Source: Gerris lacustris (Eukaryota > Arthropoda > Insecta > Hemiptera > Gerridae). Taken from it: a DNA stretch of 64,000 nt. Of the stretch, positions 22,301-31,257 are shown piece by piece. Below the pieces are notes generated by a model that searched no databases, was not told the origin of the DNA, and worked only from the letters and a program-made list of their open reading frames with translations. The stretch is taken from positions 29,002,101 through 29,066,100 of the forward strand of contig OX578281.1 of NCBI GenBank assembly GCA_951217055.1. Direction: 5' to 3'. Numbering within the stretch: position 1 is the stretch's first letter; the number at the start of each line of letters is the position of its first letter. The translations under genes and the position numbers were made by a program.

Positions 22301-25023
22301 AATTTTTATTTGCTCTTTTACTAAAAAAATAAAATATATTTATTGTACATCTTACCTTACAGTTTGATTAAATTTAGATGCATTTGAAGGAGTAGCAAGA
22401 AGCAAAATTACAAAACATGTTCTAACTTTCTAAAGCATATTTACAATTTATATGAGTAGATATGTATAATATGCATGAATGGTCAAATATAATTAATAAG
22501 AATACCTTGAGATTATACATTGTACAAACATGTATATTATGCAAGAATAGGTGAGCGTATTGAGTTGGTATCAAAAGTAAGAGCAGTAAGACTATAATTT
22601 TTAATTGGAGAAATCAGTAGATTTTCCTCTAATTAAAAATTTAAGTTTCCTTTGAATAGAGGCATTCTTTTGTGCCTTTCTACATGTAATACAGTTAAGC
22701 TGTCTTGTTCCTTAGATTGTCAATATATTGGTAATACAATGGTGCCAACATAATAATATTATATGTAGTCTAGTCTAAACAATCGGGAATGAACGAGCAA
22801 TCAATTTTATTTTATTTATTCATTCACCTAAATGTAATTTTAATTTTTAATAAAAAAATAAATTGTATATTATTGACCCTTCTCACTTCTACAAAGAAGA
22901 GTAATTAATTAATAGTACTACACCCTTATATTTTAAGTTCTTGTGAGGAAAGATGGCTAATAAGGTGTCAATTTTTAAGAAAACTAAATTTTCATTAATA
23001 ACGAGACGTTTCGACCCTTAAAGGTCATCTTCAGTCACATTTATTCTATAAAAGAAAAACAAAAACAAAAGTACATCCAATCAGTTTGACAATTCTACAT
23101 TTTAACTTATTAGTTAGTTGAAAGTATTAAAAACTATTTGTTACAACCTCTTATTATTACATATATTTTACGTTTATACAAATTATTAGATATATGTATA
23201 CTTACAATCGAAGTTAAGTCATATTTAATTAAAACTGTCTCCGTCGGAGGCGGAGAGTGTCAACATTTTAAAATTTATTTTGATTTTGTGAAAGAGAGTT
23301 CACCATTTCAAAGTTACAACACAAATTACATCTCAAAACTACCTCTATACATACATTATTATAATTAATTAAATTAAAACAATCTATATAACAATATTGT
23401 GACAATCTATATAACAAGTATTGTTATATAGATAGTTTTAATTTAATTAATTATAATAATGTATGTATAGAGGTAGTTTTGAGATGTAATTTGTGTTGTA
23501 ACTTTGAAATGGTGAACTCTCTTTCACAAAATCAAAATAAATTTTAAATCAATTATGTTGACACTCTCCGCCTCCGACGGAGACAGTTTTAATTAAATAT
23601 GACTTAACTTCGATTGTAAGTATACATATATCTAATAATTGGTATAAACGTAAAATATATGTAATAATAAGAGGTTGTAACAAATAGTTTTTAATACTTT
23701 CAACTAACTAATAAGTTAAAATGTAGAATTGTCAAACTGATTGGATGTACTTTTGTTTTTGTTTTTCTTTTATAGAATAAATGCGACTGAAGATGACCTT
23801 TAAGGGTCGAAACGTCTCGTTATTAATGAAAATTTAGTTTTATTAAAAATTGACACCTTATTAGCCATCTTTCCTCACAAGAAAAGAAGAGTAATGCTAA
23901 GCCAACAATTCAAATAATTATTGCAGGTTGGATGTTTCGCACCTTTTTTATGTCATCAATATGTCAAACAGTCAGTGCCAGTGGAGTGGATGATAATGAT
24001 TAATTATTTGAAATACATATCAATTATAACATACTAATTTTAAGTTTAATAGCTGTCTAATAGTTTGTAGTAATTATAGTTACATGTCTCTGACAAGAGT
24101 AATGTAGTGAAATTCTTAGATGAATGATGGACTCCAATTTTTAGCGAAATGAAATGATGTAGTCGACCATCAAACAATAAAGCTTACTTTTTGTCAAATA
24201 AACACATTTGGCGGAAACTACATTTATGTATTATAAATGATAATAGAGTTATAATTAATAAAACAGAGCTTACCCTTCATCTTCAGACTCAGAGAAATCA
24301 TAGAACTCTTCTTCCTGTTCATCATCGTAAACTGAGAAAACTTCCGTTTCAGGTTCTGACACCACTGTCGGAGGCCCAGTCTTTTTCTTTCTCGCTGCTT
24401 TTTGCAAACGTCTGTAAACAATCAAGCACATACATAAGAATATTGTGATTAGTTTTAAGACCTGGGAAACCTAAAAAAGGACCATACACAATTATATAAG
24501 TGGTTGGCAGGACATGCAGCTAGATTAAGAAGGTTGCTTGGGATAGGGAGTCATAGAGGAATCTTGTTGCAGCTCCATGTTCCACAAAAGGAATTGACAG
24601 GACTTAATCAAGTAAGTAAGTCAATCAAGTATTATATGGAAGATTAAAAGTGATACATGTTTTATTATTCTATAATTTGAATTATGAACTTTGATTTTAT
24701 TAATCACTAAGGAATATTTTAATACCCAAACTAATTAAAAATTGGATCCTTTCTGCACAGCATATTACATTTTCATTCGATTAAAATTAATAATAATTTA
24801 ATATACATTTTTAGAGTTTAGAAAAATAAGGAACATACTTTAAAGATTCAAGCTCTCGTTTGAGTTCAGTTATACAGAAGTCTAAGTTGGCCACTTCTTT
24901 TTGAAGTAAAATTCTCCTCTTTTCCCTGAAAAATTGGTCATATAGGAAAACACCAGCAGCACCTATCATCACACCAGCTCCCACAGCTACTGGTATCATG
25001 CTCTTTAGTAGTGAGGCGTTCAT
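10301..25023 (-). CDS. RMDN: RMDN family protein (regulator of microtubule dynamics), 7 coding exons
   Basis: Coding exons in transcription order are 24839-25023, 24274-24411, 22004-22130, 19949-20060, 16289-16503, 12053-12286 and 10301-10357. All introns are GT-AG and the joined frame is open for 355 codons plus a stop. Seen in the protein: a hydrophobic segment at about residues 9-29, a charged coiled coil at about 33-62, a basic cluster (RKKK, 69-72), an acidic stretch with EEFYDFSE at 96-103, then a helical TPR-like region (LWRLAKVCHA, HKWFAICIGARSQ, LLGRFKFEVA, LLIAKCYLNL). These helices match the RMDN/FAM82 family. Vertebrate RMDN3 (PTPIP51) is an outer mitochondrial membrane protein that tethers ER to mitochondria through VAP; RMDN1 is linked to microtubules. 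Membrane anchor plus acidic motif looks more like RMDN2/3 than RMDN1, but which paralogue it matches cannot be settled here. Introns hold a solo LTR, tandem repeats, foldbacks and SINEs. Confidence 0.93.
10840..11705 (-). mobile_element. Solo LTR of an LTR retrotransposon
   Basis: Ends TGTAACACGG...TTCTTACA give the LTR-type TG...CA termini with a 5-bp inverted repeat. The element is flanked by a perfect 4-bp duplication GCCT (10836-10839 and 11706-11709). On the minus strand a TATA box (GGGTATATAAGG, near 11521-11530) is followed about 30 bases later by an initiator-like TCAGTG (11492-11497), the expected U3/R layout. The U3 part is very GC-rich with repeated GCACGAGC-like units (11540-11635). 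Size 866 bp and a 4-bp duplication suit Ty3/gypsy or BEL/Pao; there is no internal region. Confidence 0.8.
12053..12286 (-). CDS. RMDN: RMDN coding exon 6 (TPR-like)
   Basis: Encodes residues 260-337, 78 complete codons. Contains LSWFERKVASTLFGDIPEAS, FRAEELSSDPWKENRLLIAK and YLNLNDIPTGISWLKKAKE, the last TPR-like hairpins. The donor GAG|GTTTGC is weak (GT but little else matches consensus). Reading through it stays open for about 75 codons but yields no family-like sequence, whereas the exon at 10301 does. Confidence 0.93.
13223..15207 (-). mobile_element. HINE/Helitron-like element with six internal tandem monomers
   Basis: Reading the minus strand, the 3' end is GAAGCACGGGTACCCAGCTAG followed by T: a GC palindrome (GGGTACCC) just before a CTAG end, the Helitron/Helentron pattern. 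Inside are six tandem monomers of about 285-312 bp, marked by (T/C)CTTAAAG-GCTTTT at 13451, 13736, 14044, 14356, 14659 and 14947. The other end runs into (CA)n at 15151-15178 and (TA)n at 15189-15206. The copy at 62342-62886 shares both ends and the same order. Confidence 0.75.
15151..15206. repeat. (CA)n and (TA)n microsatellites at the end of the tandem-repeat element
   Basis: About 14 CA units, a linker CGTTGACTTT, then about 9 TA units. The same linker sits beside (TA)n in the 62 kb copy, so the microsatellites belong to the element's end. Confidence 0.9.
16289..16503 (-). CDS. RMDN: RMDN coding exon 5 (TPR-like)
   Basis: Encodes residues 188-259. Contains SYAEECLKLAPRSSDAHKWF, ICIGARSQNLSTKEKVKDG, KKHVEKALELDPEDATLHH and LLGRFKFE, which are the paired helices and conserved K-WFAI / LG-FE blocks of the family. 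Acceptor TTTTCAG, donor GAG|GTAAAT. Confidence 0.95.
16815..18527. mobile_element. Long-TIR DNA element with TATGT target duplication
   Basis: Ends CAGGGTGGCCAC...GTGGCCACCCTG are perfect inverted repeats, flanked by TATGT at 16810-16814 and 18528-18532. Subterminal CCCTGACTTTTCCCTGAC repeats occur at both ends. Inverted copies at about 17045-17145 and 18090-18175 include a tRNA B-box-like GGGTTCGATTC. The interior holds a second foldback (17192-17425), a tRNA A-box-like TAGCTTAGTTGGTAGAGCG at 17598, and a dispersed repeat (17785-17885). No transposase was seen. The superfamily is uncertain. Confidence 0.75.
17192..17425. repeat. Foldback repeat nested in the 16.8 kb element
   Basis: AAATTCAATTTTTAAGTTTT at the left is matched by its reverse complement at the right end; arms continue through TACTACGGAACG and ACGGGAGACAGA. 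The loop holds CACCGGGATTTGACCAC, a tRNA T-arm-like sequence on the minus strand. The same family occurs at 40684-40902. Confidence 0.75.
19555..19835 (-). repeat. tRNA-derived SINE (family 1)
   Basis: The minus strand begins with an A-box-like TAGCTTAGTCGCAACTTGG and about 40 bases later a B-box-like GAGTTCAATTCCCGG, the RNA polymerase III promoter pair of a tRNA-derived head. The body ends in ATAGTTGTATAAGCCGTTTG and CAGGCTGTTGCC. Related tails occur at 4966-5110 and 48350-48570. Confidence 0.7.
19949..20060 (-). CDS. RMDN: RMDN coding exon 4
   Basis: Encodes residues 151-187 and one base. NDPDILWRLAKVCHAIS is the most recognisable RMDN signature in the gene (the 'DPELLWRLARA' type helix). 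Acceptor TTTTCAG, donor AAAG|GTAGTT. Confidence 0.93.
20268..20472. repeat. Foldback element, family B
   Basis: TAATAAACGGCTTGGTTTT at the left is answered by AAAACCAAGCTGTTTATTA at the right. Arms contain TTCCACTACTGGAAGCATCT and its inverse. It shares sequence with 29375-29628 and 32430-32560. Confidence 0.7.
21115..21290 (-). repeat. SINE family 2 copy (diverged)
   Basis: Minus strand has GAGACATATTTCACTCAGAT and CATTGAGTAGATGAGTAAAA, the shared family-2 body. The B box is degraded. Confidence 0.6.
22004..22130 (-). CDS. RMDN: RMDN coding exon 3
   Basis: Encodes residues 108-150, including LSLADAKREALGSKYDDL and AYGILLDMLDK. It starts the folded C-terminal domain. Acceptor ATTTCAG and donor AAG|GTGGGC; the exon ends in phase 0. 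Confidence 0.9.
22906..23882. mobile_element. Near-perfect palindromic element, family A, with 13-bp target duplication
   Basis: Arms 22940-23395 and 23420-23881 are reverse complements with few differences, around a 24-base centre. The 13-bp direct repeat AAAGAAGAGTAAT flanks it (22893-22905 and 23883-23895), a candidate target duplication. Each arm carries CTGAAGATGACCTTTAAGGG then TCGAAACGTC (minus strand in the left arm, plus in the right), a hammerhead-like core. No coding capacity. A lone relative of the core is at 37097-37135. Confidence 0.8.
24274..24411 (-). CDS. RMDN: RMDN coding exon 2 (acidic linker with FFAT-like motif)
   Basis: Encodes residues 62-107 with split codons at both ends. 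It starts with a lysine/arginine cluster, then turns strongly acidic (VYDDEQEEEFYDFSESEDE). EFYDFSE resembles the VAP-binding FFAT core EFFDAxE, preceded by acidic residues as in known motifs. Acceptor TTTACAG, donor GG|GTAAGC. Confidence 0.9.
24490..24610 (+). pseudogene. Possible LINE reverse-transcriptase C-terminal fossil
   Basis: A short run reads W-AGHAARLRR, like the 'WAGHIAR' block after the reverse transcriptase of RTE-type LINEs. Too short for a firm call. Confidence 0.3.
24839..25023 (-). CDS. RMDN: RMDN coding exon 1
   Basis: Encodes residues 1-61 plus two bases of codon 62. The start is the first ATG before a small-residue membrane segment (MIPVAVGAGVMIGAAGVFLY) followed by positively charged REKRR, typical of an N-terminal anchor with the rest of the protein cytosolic. 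Residues 40-62 have heptad-like hydrophobic spacing (coiled coil). Donor is AAA|GTATGT read on the minus strand. Confidence 0.93.
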
Positions 25024-26020
25024 CTTGCTGGCACCAGGTAATCTTCTCTAGGTACCTTAAACATACAATAACAAATTCATTATCAACCAACATTATAACT
25101 CAAGGTTTTTTTAAAGTAATTTTAATCTATTATTCCTTAATTTGGTTTTATAATTGAGAGTCACCCCCCTCCTCCCCAAAGGTATTTCATTCTATAATAA
25201 ATACAGAAATATCACCTTTTAGAAAAAAGAGTTCTCAATTGGAATGACATTAAGGAAAAATGGGCATCACTAGATTTAATGTAGTAATTTTGTTAACTTT
25301 CACTCAAAATCACATGGTACAAAATATCTGTTTCAAAGTGTAATACTTAATTAGAAATAATAAAATATTTATAAATTGTAAAGAGTCATAATTTAATAAT
25401 TCCAAGTAGAATAATGGACAACTGTCCATTATTAAATTATTATTCTTGGCTTAAGACAAAAGATAAAAACAATTATTATAATAGTAAATCATATTTCGGA
25501 ATTATTGAATTAAAAAATAAAGAAAAAAAAATATATTGTAGGGAAAAACTACTACTACTACTTAGCGGTTTGTACGGGCGTGCTTGTGGATAGAGGGTAA
25601 GGGTAGATATAACGGCGTGAATAACAACACGGTTCACTTTGATATTGTTATAATCGTCAGGATAATTACACTCACAAATATACATATATATTCGAGTAGC
25701 AAATGGTACACTTCTACTTTATTACTGACGCTACCAAAACTCTTGACACAATAATTGACTACACTGAACGAACGCTAGAGATTCTCTGACTCAAAGAGGA
25801 CGCGACACTTTTCCCAAGCGACGCAACAGGTTGGCCAACTTACTCATACTTTCACAAAAATCCCTACTTACTACAATATATATTTAATATAATTTATAAA
25901 TGTGCTTCACATTGTGTAGAACTTTTCCAATCAGCTCAGCCAGGCTATTTTATAGTAAAAAGGAACTGCAAGTTTTAAAAATAAGTACTGGAGTCAGTCC
26001 TGATGTATGCTGGTGAGATG
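25024..26020. promoter_or_regulatory. RMDN: Upstream region of RMDN
   Basis: Should contain the RMDN leader and promoter, read leftwards. The segment 25700-25860 has more CpG than its surroundings (GAACGAACGC, GACGCGACAC, GCGACGCAAC) and is the best candidate for the start of transcription, implying a 5' UTR intron. No TATA box stands out. Confidence 0.4.
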
Positions 26021-26170
26021 GAGACCGAAAGATAGGAAAGTAGGCTAGATCTTAGGCCCCTAAATAAAGTGCGTAAGAAATATGGCTGGAAAAACTAGGA
26101 AGGACTGTGTAAGCAGTGAGAAGTACAGGAGGAGATCCATAAATGAATAAGAACTACTAAGAACTGAAAT
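26020..26170 (+). pseudogene. Possible LINE fragment
   Basis: Reads VLESVLMYAGEMETE in one frame, similar to the 'LYGAETW' block downstream of LINE reverse transcriptases, followed by stops. Low confidence. Confidence 0.25.
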
Positions 26171-26275
26171 AAGAAGTCTTAACAGATTCTCTTTTCTTGT
26201 TTTTTATTTTATTTTTAACAAAATTATTTAACTGTACCATTTTTTAAAAAAAGCCTTTGATTCATAAAACTTAAA

Positions 26276-26449
26276 AAAAAAAAATAGACAAAGTATGTGA
26301 TAAATAACAATTAAAATTATTTTTATTGAATTAGATGCAACAGAGCAGAAAAATAATTTAATAAAAAAAAATAGGCAAACTATGTGATAATCATAATAAA
26401 AAATATTTTTACTAAATTAGATGCAGCAGAGCAGAAAAATAATTGAATA
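26276..26449. repeat. Two-copy tandem duplication, about 87-bp unit
   Basis: AATAG-CAAA-TATGTGATAA and TTAGATGCA-CAGAGCAGAA recur in order about 87 bases apart with a few differences. Confidence 0.8.
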
Positions 26450-26816
26450 AGTTAATTTAACACATTTATAGGATTTAACATAATTTATTAATTAACATAA
26501 TTATTTATGTTATTTATTATTTAACATATTTATTTATTATTATATATATATACTTGAATGAGATGAGGACTTGTTAATAGAACAACCAGTAAATACAATG
26601 TACATGTTTAACTCCTCTCTGCACTCTAGTCACTCATTTTGAGAGTTACCACTAGAACTCCTTGTATAATTATTTTAATTTTGTTTTAGTACTTTCAGAT
26701 AAGAGAGATATGAGGTATTAAGATATCTCTCATATCTTAAACAGATTTAAAAGTTTAAAAAAAGTTGTCCAATAAATTATAACTCGACCAAACCTTTACA
26801 ATATTATATTGAAATT

Positions 26817-27789
26817 CAGTAGAGCGTCGATTATCCGAACTAATGTTTTTTTGGGGTGGTTCGGATAATCAGAATTCACTAAAAAAATTAAAAAATTAGA
26901 AGGGAAGATGTAAAAATGACCAACCACGTTCATGCAACAAGCATATTTCTTTTATTTATCTTGTACATAGTGACAAAAATAAGTTGTATCACCTAATATT
27001 AATTTGGCATAAAGAAAGTTGTCTGCTTAATTTTTTTACTTTTTTAAACTTAATTTTTTACCATTAATCTTGATTTGCCGAATCCCATGAAATTTGAAAT
27101 TTTTTAGCCACCCAGAACTGGGGATGAATATAGAGCCACCACCAAGCTTCATGTTTAATTCCACTGCTTTTTCACACAATATGGGCCAGATATGGGCTGT
27201 CCAGGGGCCCGTTTTTGCAAAAACCAAGTGAATGCAGCAGCATCTTCCAACAATTCGGATTTTGGTTTTTTCATAGTTTTATTGAATCAGAATTATTTTT
27301 TATTCCCGTAATCGTAGATGTACGAACACCGAACTTGATAGCTAATTCCTGACCCATTTCAACTTTCTTCAGCCACGTAATAATTTCCATTTTATCTTTA
27401 ATGAAAGCACTGCTCATTTCCTTTTTGTCGACATGTTGTAAGTTTAAAGTAAAATATCTGACCAATTCAATGTATACATCACAATGAATGATTTGAAACT
27501 GAGAGCATTGACTTAACCGACCGACAGAATGGAAAGGTATTAAGTTGAAAATTGCTGCAAATGATTCCACAAATTACATAGACAAACAAAACTTAGTTTT
27601 TAGTAAACAAATGTTAATGTCTGCCGCGATAAACTGAATTCATCGAAATCTTGTGTCCCTTTATACAGCTAACACCGCTCTTACTAGGAATTAATTTAGC
27701 AGCATTTTTTTTTTTGGGGGGGGGGGGGGGGGGGTTTCTCATGAAGCCGGTTTGAATAATTGAACGTTCGGATAATCGACGCTCTACTG
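26817..27789 (-). mobile_element. Internally deleted Tigger/pogo-type transposon
   Basis: Perfect inverted ends CAGTAGAGCGTCGATTATCC and its complement at 27770-27789. On the minus strand two transposase pieces remain: KMEIITWLKKVEMGQELAIK with STITGIK (27290-27400), the N-terminal psq/CENP-B helix-turn-helix, and ELNMKLGG then SSGWLKNFKFHGIRQIKING (27040-27180), the second CENP-B-type DNA-binding domain. The DDE catalytic domain is absent. A G-run (about 20) lies at 27715-27734. The right flank begins TA, the usual target, but the left is TT. Confidence 0.85.
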
Positions 27790-28014
27790 TATAACCAAAA
27801 TCCTATTCACAAATTTTTAATAACAGTTTGAATTATACCACTAAATTAGCCACAGCAGTTAAAGTAGACAAAACACAAGAAAAACAAATCCGTCTAATAC
27901 TGCATGGACTAAAGTTTCCCATGCAAGTAATCACTTTGTTACAGAATTTGCTATTTGTTTAGTTCTTAGTGTTTTATGTGGTTAAATTAATAATTATTAA
28001 ACCTTTCTCCAATA

Positions 28015-28250
28015 TGTGCTGTTTTGACCAATATACTTTGAGATATAAGAAAAGGATGTGGAAATGGATTGGTCACACTCTATGGAAGCCACCAAGAGCT
28101 GGCAGGAGAATGATTCTTGATTGATACCCTGTAAGGAATGCTTAAGCATGAACACCCGAGAAATACACAAAAGAGGACAGTAAATCACGAAGCACAAAGA
28201 AAATGCAGGAATGAAGTTAAAACATGGTCATTGATCACTCAATTGAAAGT
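28015..28250 (+). pseudogene. LINE (RTE-type) reverse-transcriptase C-terminal fossil
   Basis: RKRMWKWIGHTLWKPP is the 'RRWRWIGHTLRK' block found after the reverse transcriptase of RTE-like and related LINEs; stops follow. Downstream AGGACAGTAAATCACGAAGC fits the 'RGRP--TWRR' region only loosely. Confidence 0.55.
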
Positions 28251-28964
28251 AATTCTTCTCTGTCTATTCTCCAGTGGAAGCGAAAGGAATTAAATTAGAT
28301 ATTATTTTCATTTTGTAAATAAATATTCTCCTATTCCTAAAAAAAATATTTTATTTCATTATGCTTCTGTAAAAATAACAGTAATTAAGCTTAGCACTTT
28401 ATTAAATACTTACCTATTTAATCAGCTGTTACAGTAATTATAGTCTTACAAGGCCGTTTTAACAAAGCAAGAGATGTGCTAATGACTAAATATTTAGTCA
28501 ATTAACTCAAATGAGGATTAATTATTGAGGATAATTACACTTGGTCTGGGACATTTGAAGGCTATTAGAGAATACAACTCAAGTCTCTTAAAGATAAACA
28601 AAGTTAAAGATATAAAAGATTAAAAAAGTTAAAGATATAAAAGCTAGGAAAGAGAGTGTCTAAACTATAAGACCTAACTATTTGCAGAACTAACAAATAA
28701 AATCCAATTGGGCTCTACATGCATTAAACATTAAAATTTTTGATAAAGTAATGGTTAACAGTTCAGTGTATTAAATTCAGTAAATTTTGAAAAACAGAAA
28801 CAAAATATTTAAAAAACAAGAGGGTCCATATGCTTAAGATATTTTTTACAAAATAACTATTAATAGACACTGTGAATCACTGAAAACATTAGATCTCCCC
28901 TTCTTCTAATTAAACTTTTATCCGCCTTCCAACTCAAAGTATAGAAGGATAATAATTAACATTT

Positions 28965-29155
28965 GACAGCGTGAGAAAGTTTAAAACTTGGGTGGGGAGC
29001 CAATAAGAGCTTGGGATTTTGAAATCTAGAAGGTCAAGGCAACTGGGCAAATAAAAGTGTCACTAACAGAGGGCTTGGCCCACTAGAAATAGGTCTAGTG
29101 GCTTTATTTTTTCCCTCACATAAGTTCGTCAACCTGAGCTGTCAAAAGTTAATTC
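28965..29155. repeat. Dispersed repeat family C
   Basis: GGGAGCCAATAAGAGCTTGG, ...GTGGCTTTATTTTTTCCCTC and GAGCTGTCAAAAGTTAAT recur in order at 48025-48245 and 60395-60590. No coding potential or clear termini. Confidence 0.7.
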
Positions 29156-29374
29156 TAATTGTAACATGACTGAATAGAGTACATTCTGAAGTTTAATACT
29201 GAAATATTTCCTATTAAACTTTAATTTCAAACTAATGAAACTAATAGGAATAATAAATATCTAAATAGAGTAAATTAAAATTTAATAGTAAATTATTTCA
29301 AATAAACTTTACTTAATCTCCTTAATCAAACAAACTAGAGTTTGGTGTATAGGCTTCCGCTGATAGACTCGTAA

Positions 29375-29628
29375 TAAACAGCGTGGTTTTCCGGTGATAT
29401 TCGCATCACAAAGGGTTTGAAGCCCGACGTTTCGCTTCCACTACTGGAAGCATCTTCAGGTTTGTGGTTCATCGTGATGTTCACCCCAAGCAATCAGTAT
29501 ATCTTGTGTTTGCTTCGAGTCAATATCACGATGCACCACAACCCTGAAGATGCTTTTAGTAGTGGAAGCAAAACGTCGGACTTCAAACCCTTCGTAACCC
29601 GGATTTCAACGGAACACCAAGCTGTTTA
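29375..29628. repeat. Foldback element, family B
   Basis: AAACAGCGTGGTTTTCCGG at the left is matched by the complement of GGAACACCAAGCTGTTTA at the right. Arms (about 120 bases) include GGGTTTGAAG-CCGACGTTT and CACTACTGGAAGCATCTTCA. The minus strand of the left arm reads CCTGAAGATGCTTCCAGTAG then TGGAAGCGAAACGTCGG, the same hammerhead-like pattern as family A with a different stem. Confidence 0.75.
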
Positions 29629-29639
29629 AAACTAAAGTT

Positions 29640-31086
29640 TAATCAAAAGTTTACTATTAAATGCTTTTAAATAAACTTACTGTTATCTCCAAACTCAAAC
29701 TTGCTTTTACATTTTATACAACAATGCCTAATAAGGCTAATGTTTAAAGCCAATAATCTGAATTAACAATACTAAGACAGACTATTCATTATCCAATACA
29801 TTAAGTAACAATTTAAAACCTTGCACGTTCAGAATGGCTCACACTTCAACAAAATCTCAGCCTAAACAACAAATTTACATTAAATTACAATATCTTTGTA
29901 AAAAGAAAGGAAGATGAAAGTGTGCATGAAGTTATGGTGCACACTCTTGTGAATAGAATTATTTCACAGACATTAAAACACAATAGATAGGAACCAGCCA
30001 TAAAGAGAGTAAAAATAAACTAAAATAGGGCTCCCTGATTTCCCCCTCAAATATCATAAAGTACCAACTTAACAATAATTTTTAAAACAACTGTATTGAC
30101 TTCTAGAATAAAAAGTTTAGTAAAATTTGTTTCAATTTAATTACCGGTGTGAACAGTCACAACTTAATAACGGCTACACAAAAAAGTAGTTAAATAAAAT
30201 TCAATTCATTGTAGATTAACTACTTATTTAAATAGCTGAATTAACAATTATAATCTTAGTTTATACTAAAACCTTGACTTAACGATGAAAATTCCCATAT
30301 GTAAAGGTATGAAAAACATCGAAATAGACTTATTTATAATAATTAAAAATAGAATATAAAGATAAAATAACTTAAAACTAGAATTACCTCCGGGAAAAAA
30401 TTTTAATAAAGAATAAAGATGAAATAAAACTCCCAAGATGTTTTTTAAAGTCAGGCAAAAATCTTAGCAGGTCGCTTTATTCTAAGTTTTAATAATGATG
30501 TTGATTAAACTTAAAAATAACTTTTACAAGATAATTATAGATACCACCGATAAATATTAGTTAGAAATATTCGACTAAAATAAACTAGAATGATTCTAAA
30601 ATAAATTGATAAAAAGGACAGAATTTGCAATATTATCACAACTGTTTTGTAACTCACCAAAAAAAGAAGAGTGCGAATTAGCTGAGAAATAAATTACGAA
30701 TACTTTTTGAAACACCAGAATACATAATATTATTTATTTACATAGAAGGACGGTCACTACATTTTGTAAATTATTATTTCTTTTTATTTTTTGATTATCC
30801 GTGACGTACTTAACCTTACGGTAACCTTAAGTAAAATCTTGAAACCTACTTCTTGTCTTGACTTTTACCGCAACTTTCGAAAGTCCATCACTCCTGTCAT
30901 CAGTTATCCAGTCGGGTTGTGATTTAAAAATACGCAACACGTGAGTTTGGTGTGTGTTTTGGTTTTGGATTGCTTTTGCTTGAACTCACTGTGCCTACGA
31001 TTTAAAAGTTAAAACAATAATTCATTTCCGTTTGAACTAAAATGATTGTTGATTAATATTGTTATTTTTTTTTACGTGGACATAAA
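29640..31086 (+). promoter_or_regulatory. WDR3: Upstream region and leader of WDR3
   Basis: AT-rich to about 30780; the last 250 bases have higher GC and a CACGTG E-box near 30938, the likely core promoter region. No TATA box is evident. Confidence 0.4.
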
Positions 31087-31257
31087 ATGGGGTTAACAAA
31101 AGAGTATTTAAGATATGTCCATGCGGATAATTTCAATATTATTTCCAGCGTTAGATGCAATGTGTGTTTCATCGTTCTTGATAAGACAGGAGGAAGACAT
31201 TTGGCTACAGGAGCCTGTGAAGATGTCATTATTTGGGATTTAAGACTTGGTGAAAAG
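31087..31257 (+). CDS. WDR3: WDR3 coding exon 1
   Basis: Residues 1-57, starting [11 protein letters not shown], the typical WDR3/Utp12 start (MG-TKQYLRY). Contains [19 protein letters not shown], the end of the first WD repeat. Donor AAG|GTAATG, phase 0. Confidence 0.96.

Noticed and set aside
25024..31086. Shared bidirectional promoter of RMDN and WDR3
   Set aside because: The start codons are 6 kb apart with a Tigger element, LINE fossils and foldbacks between, so a shared core promoter is unlikely.
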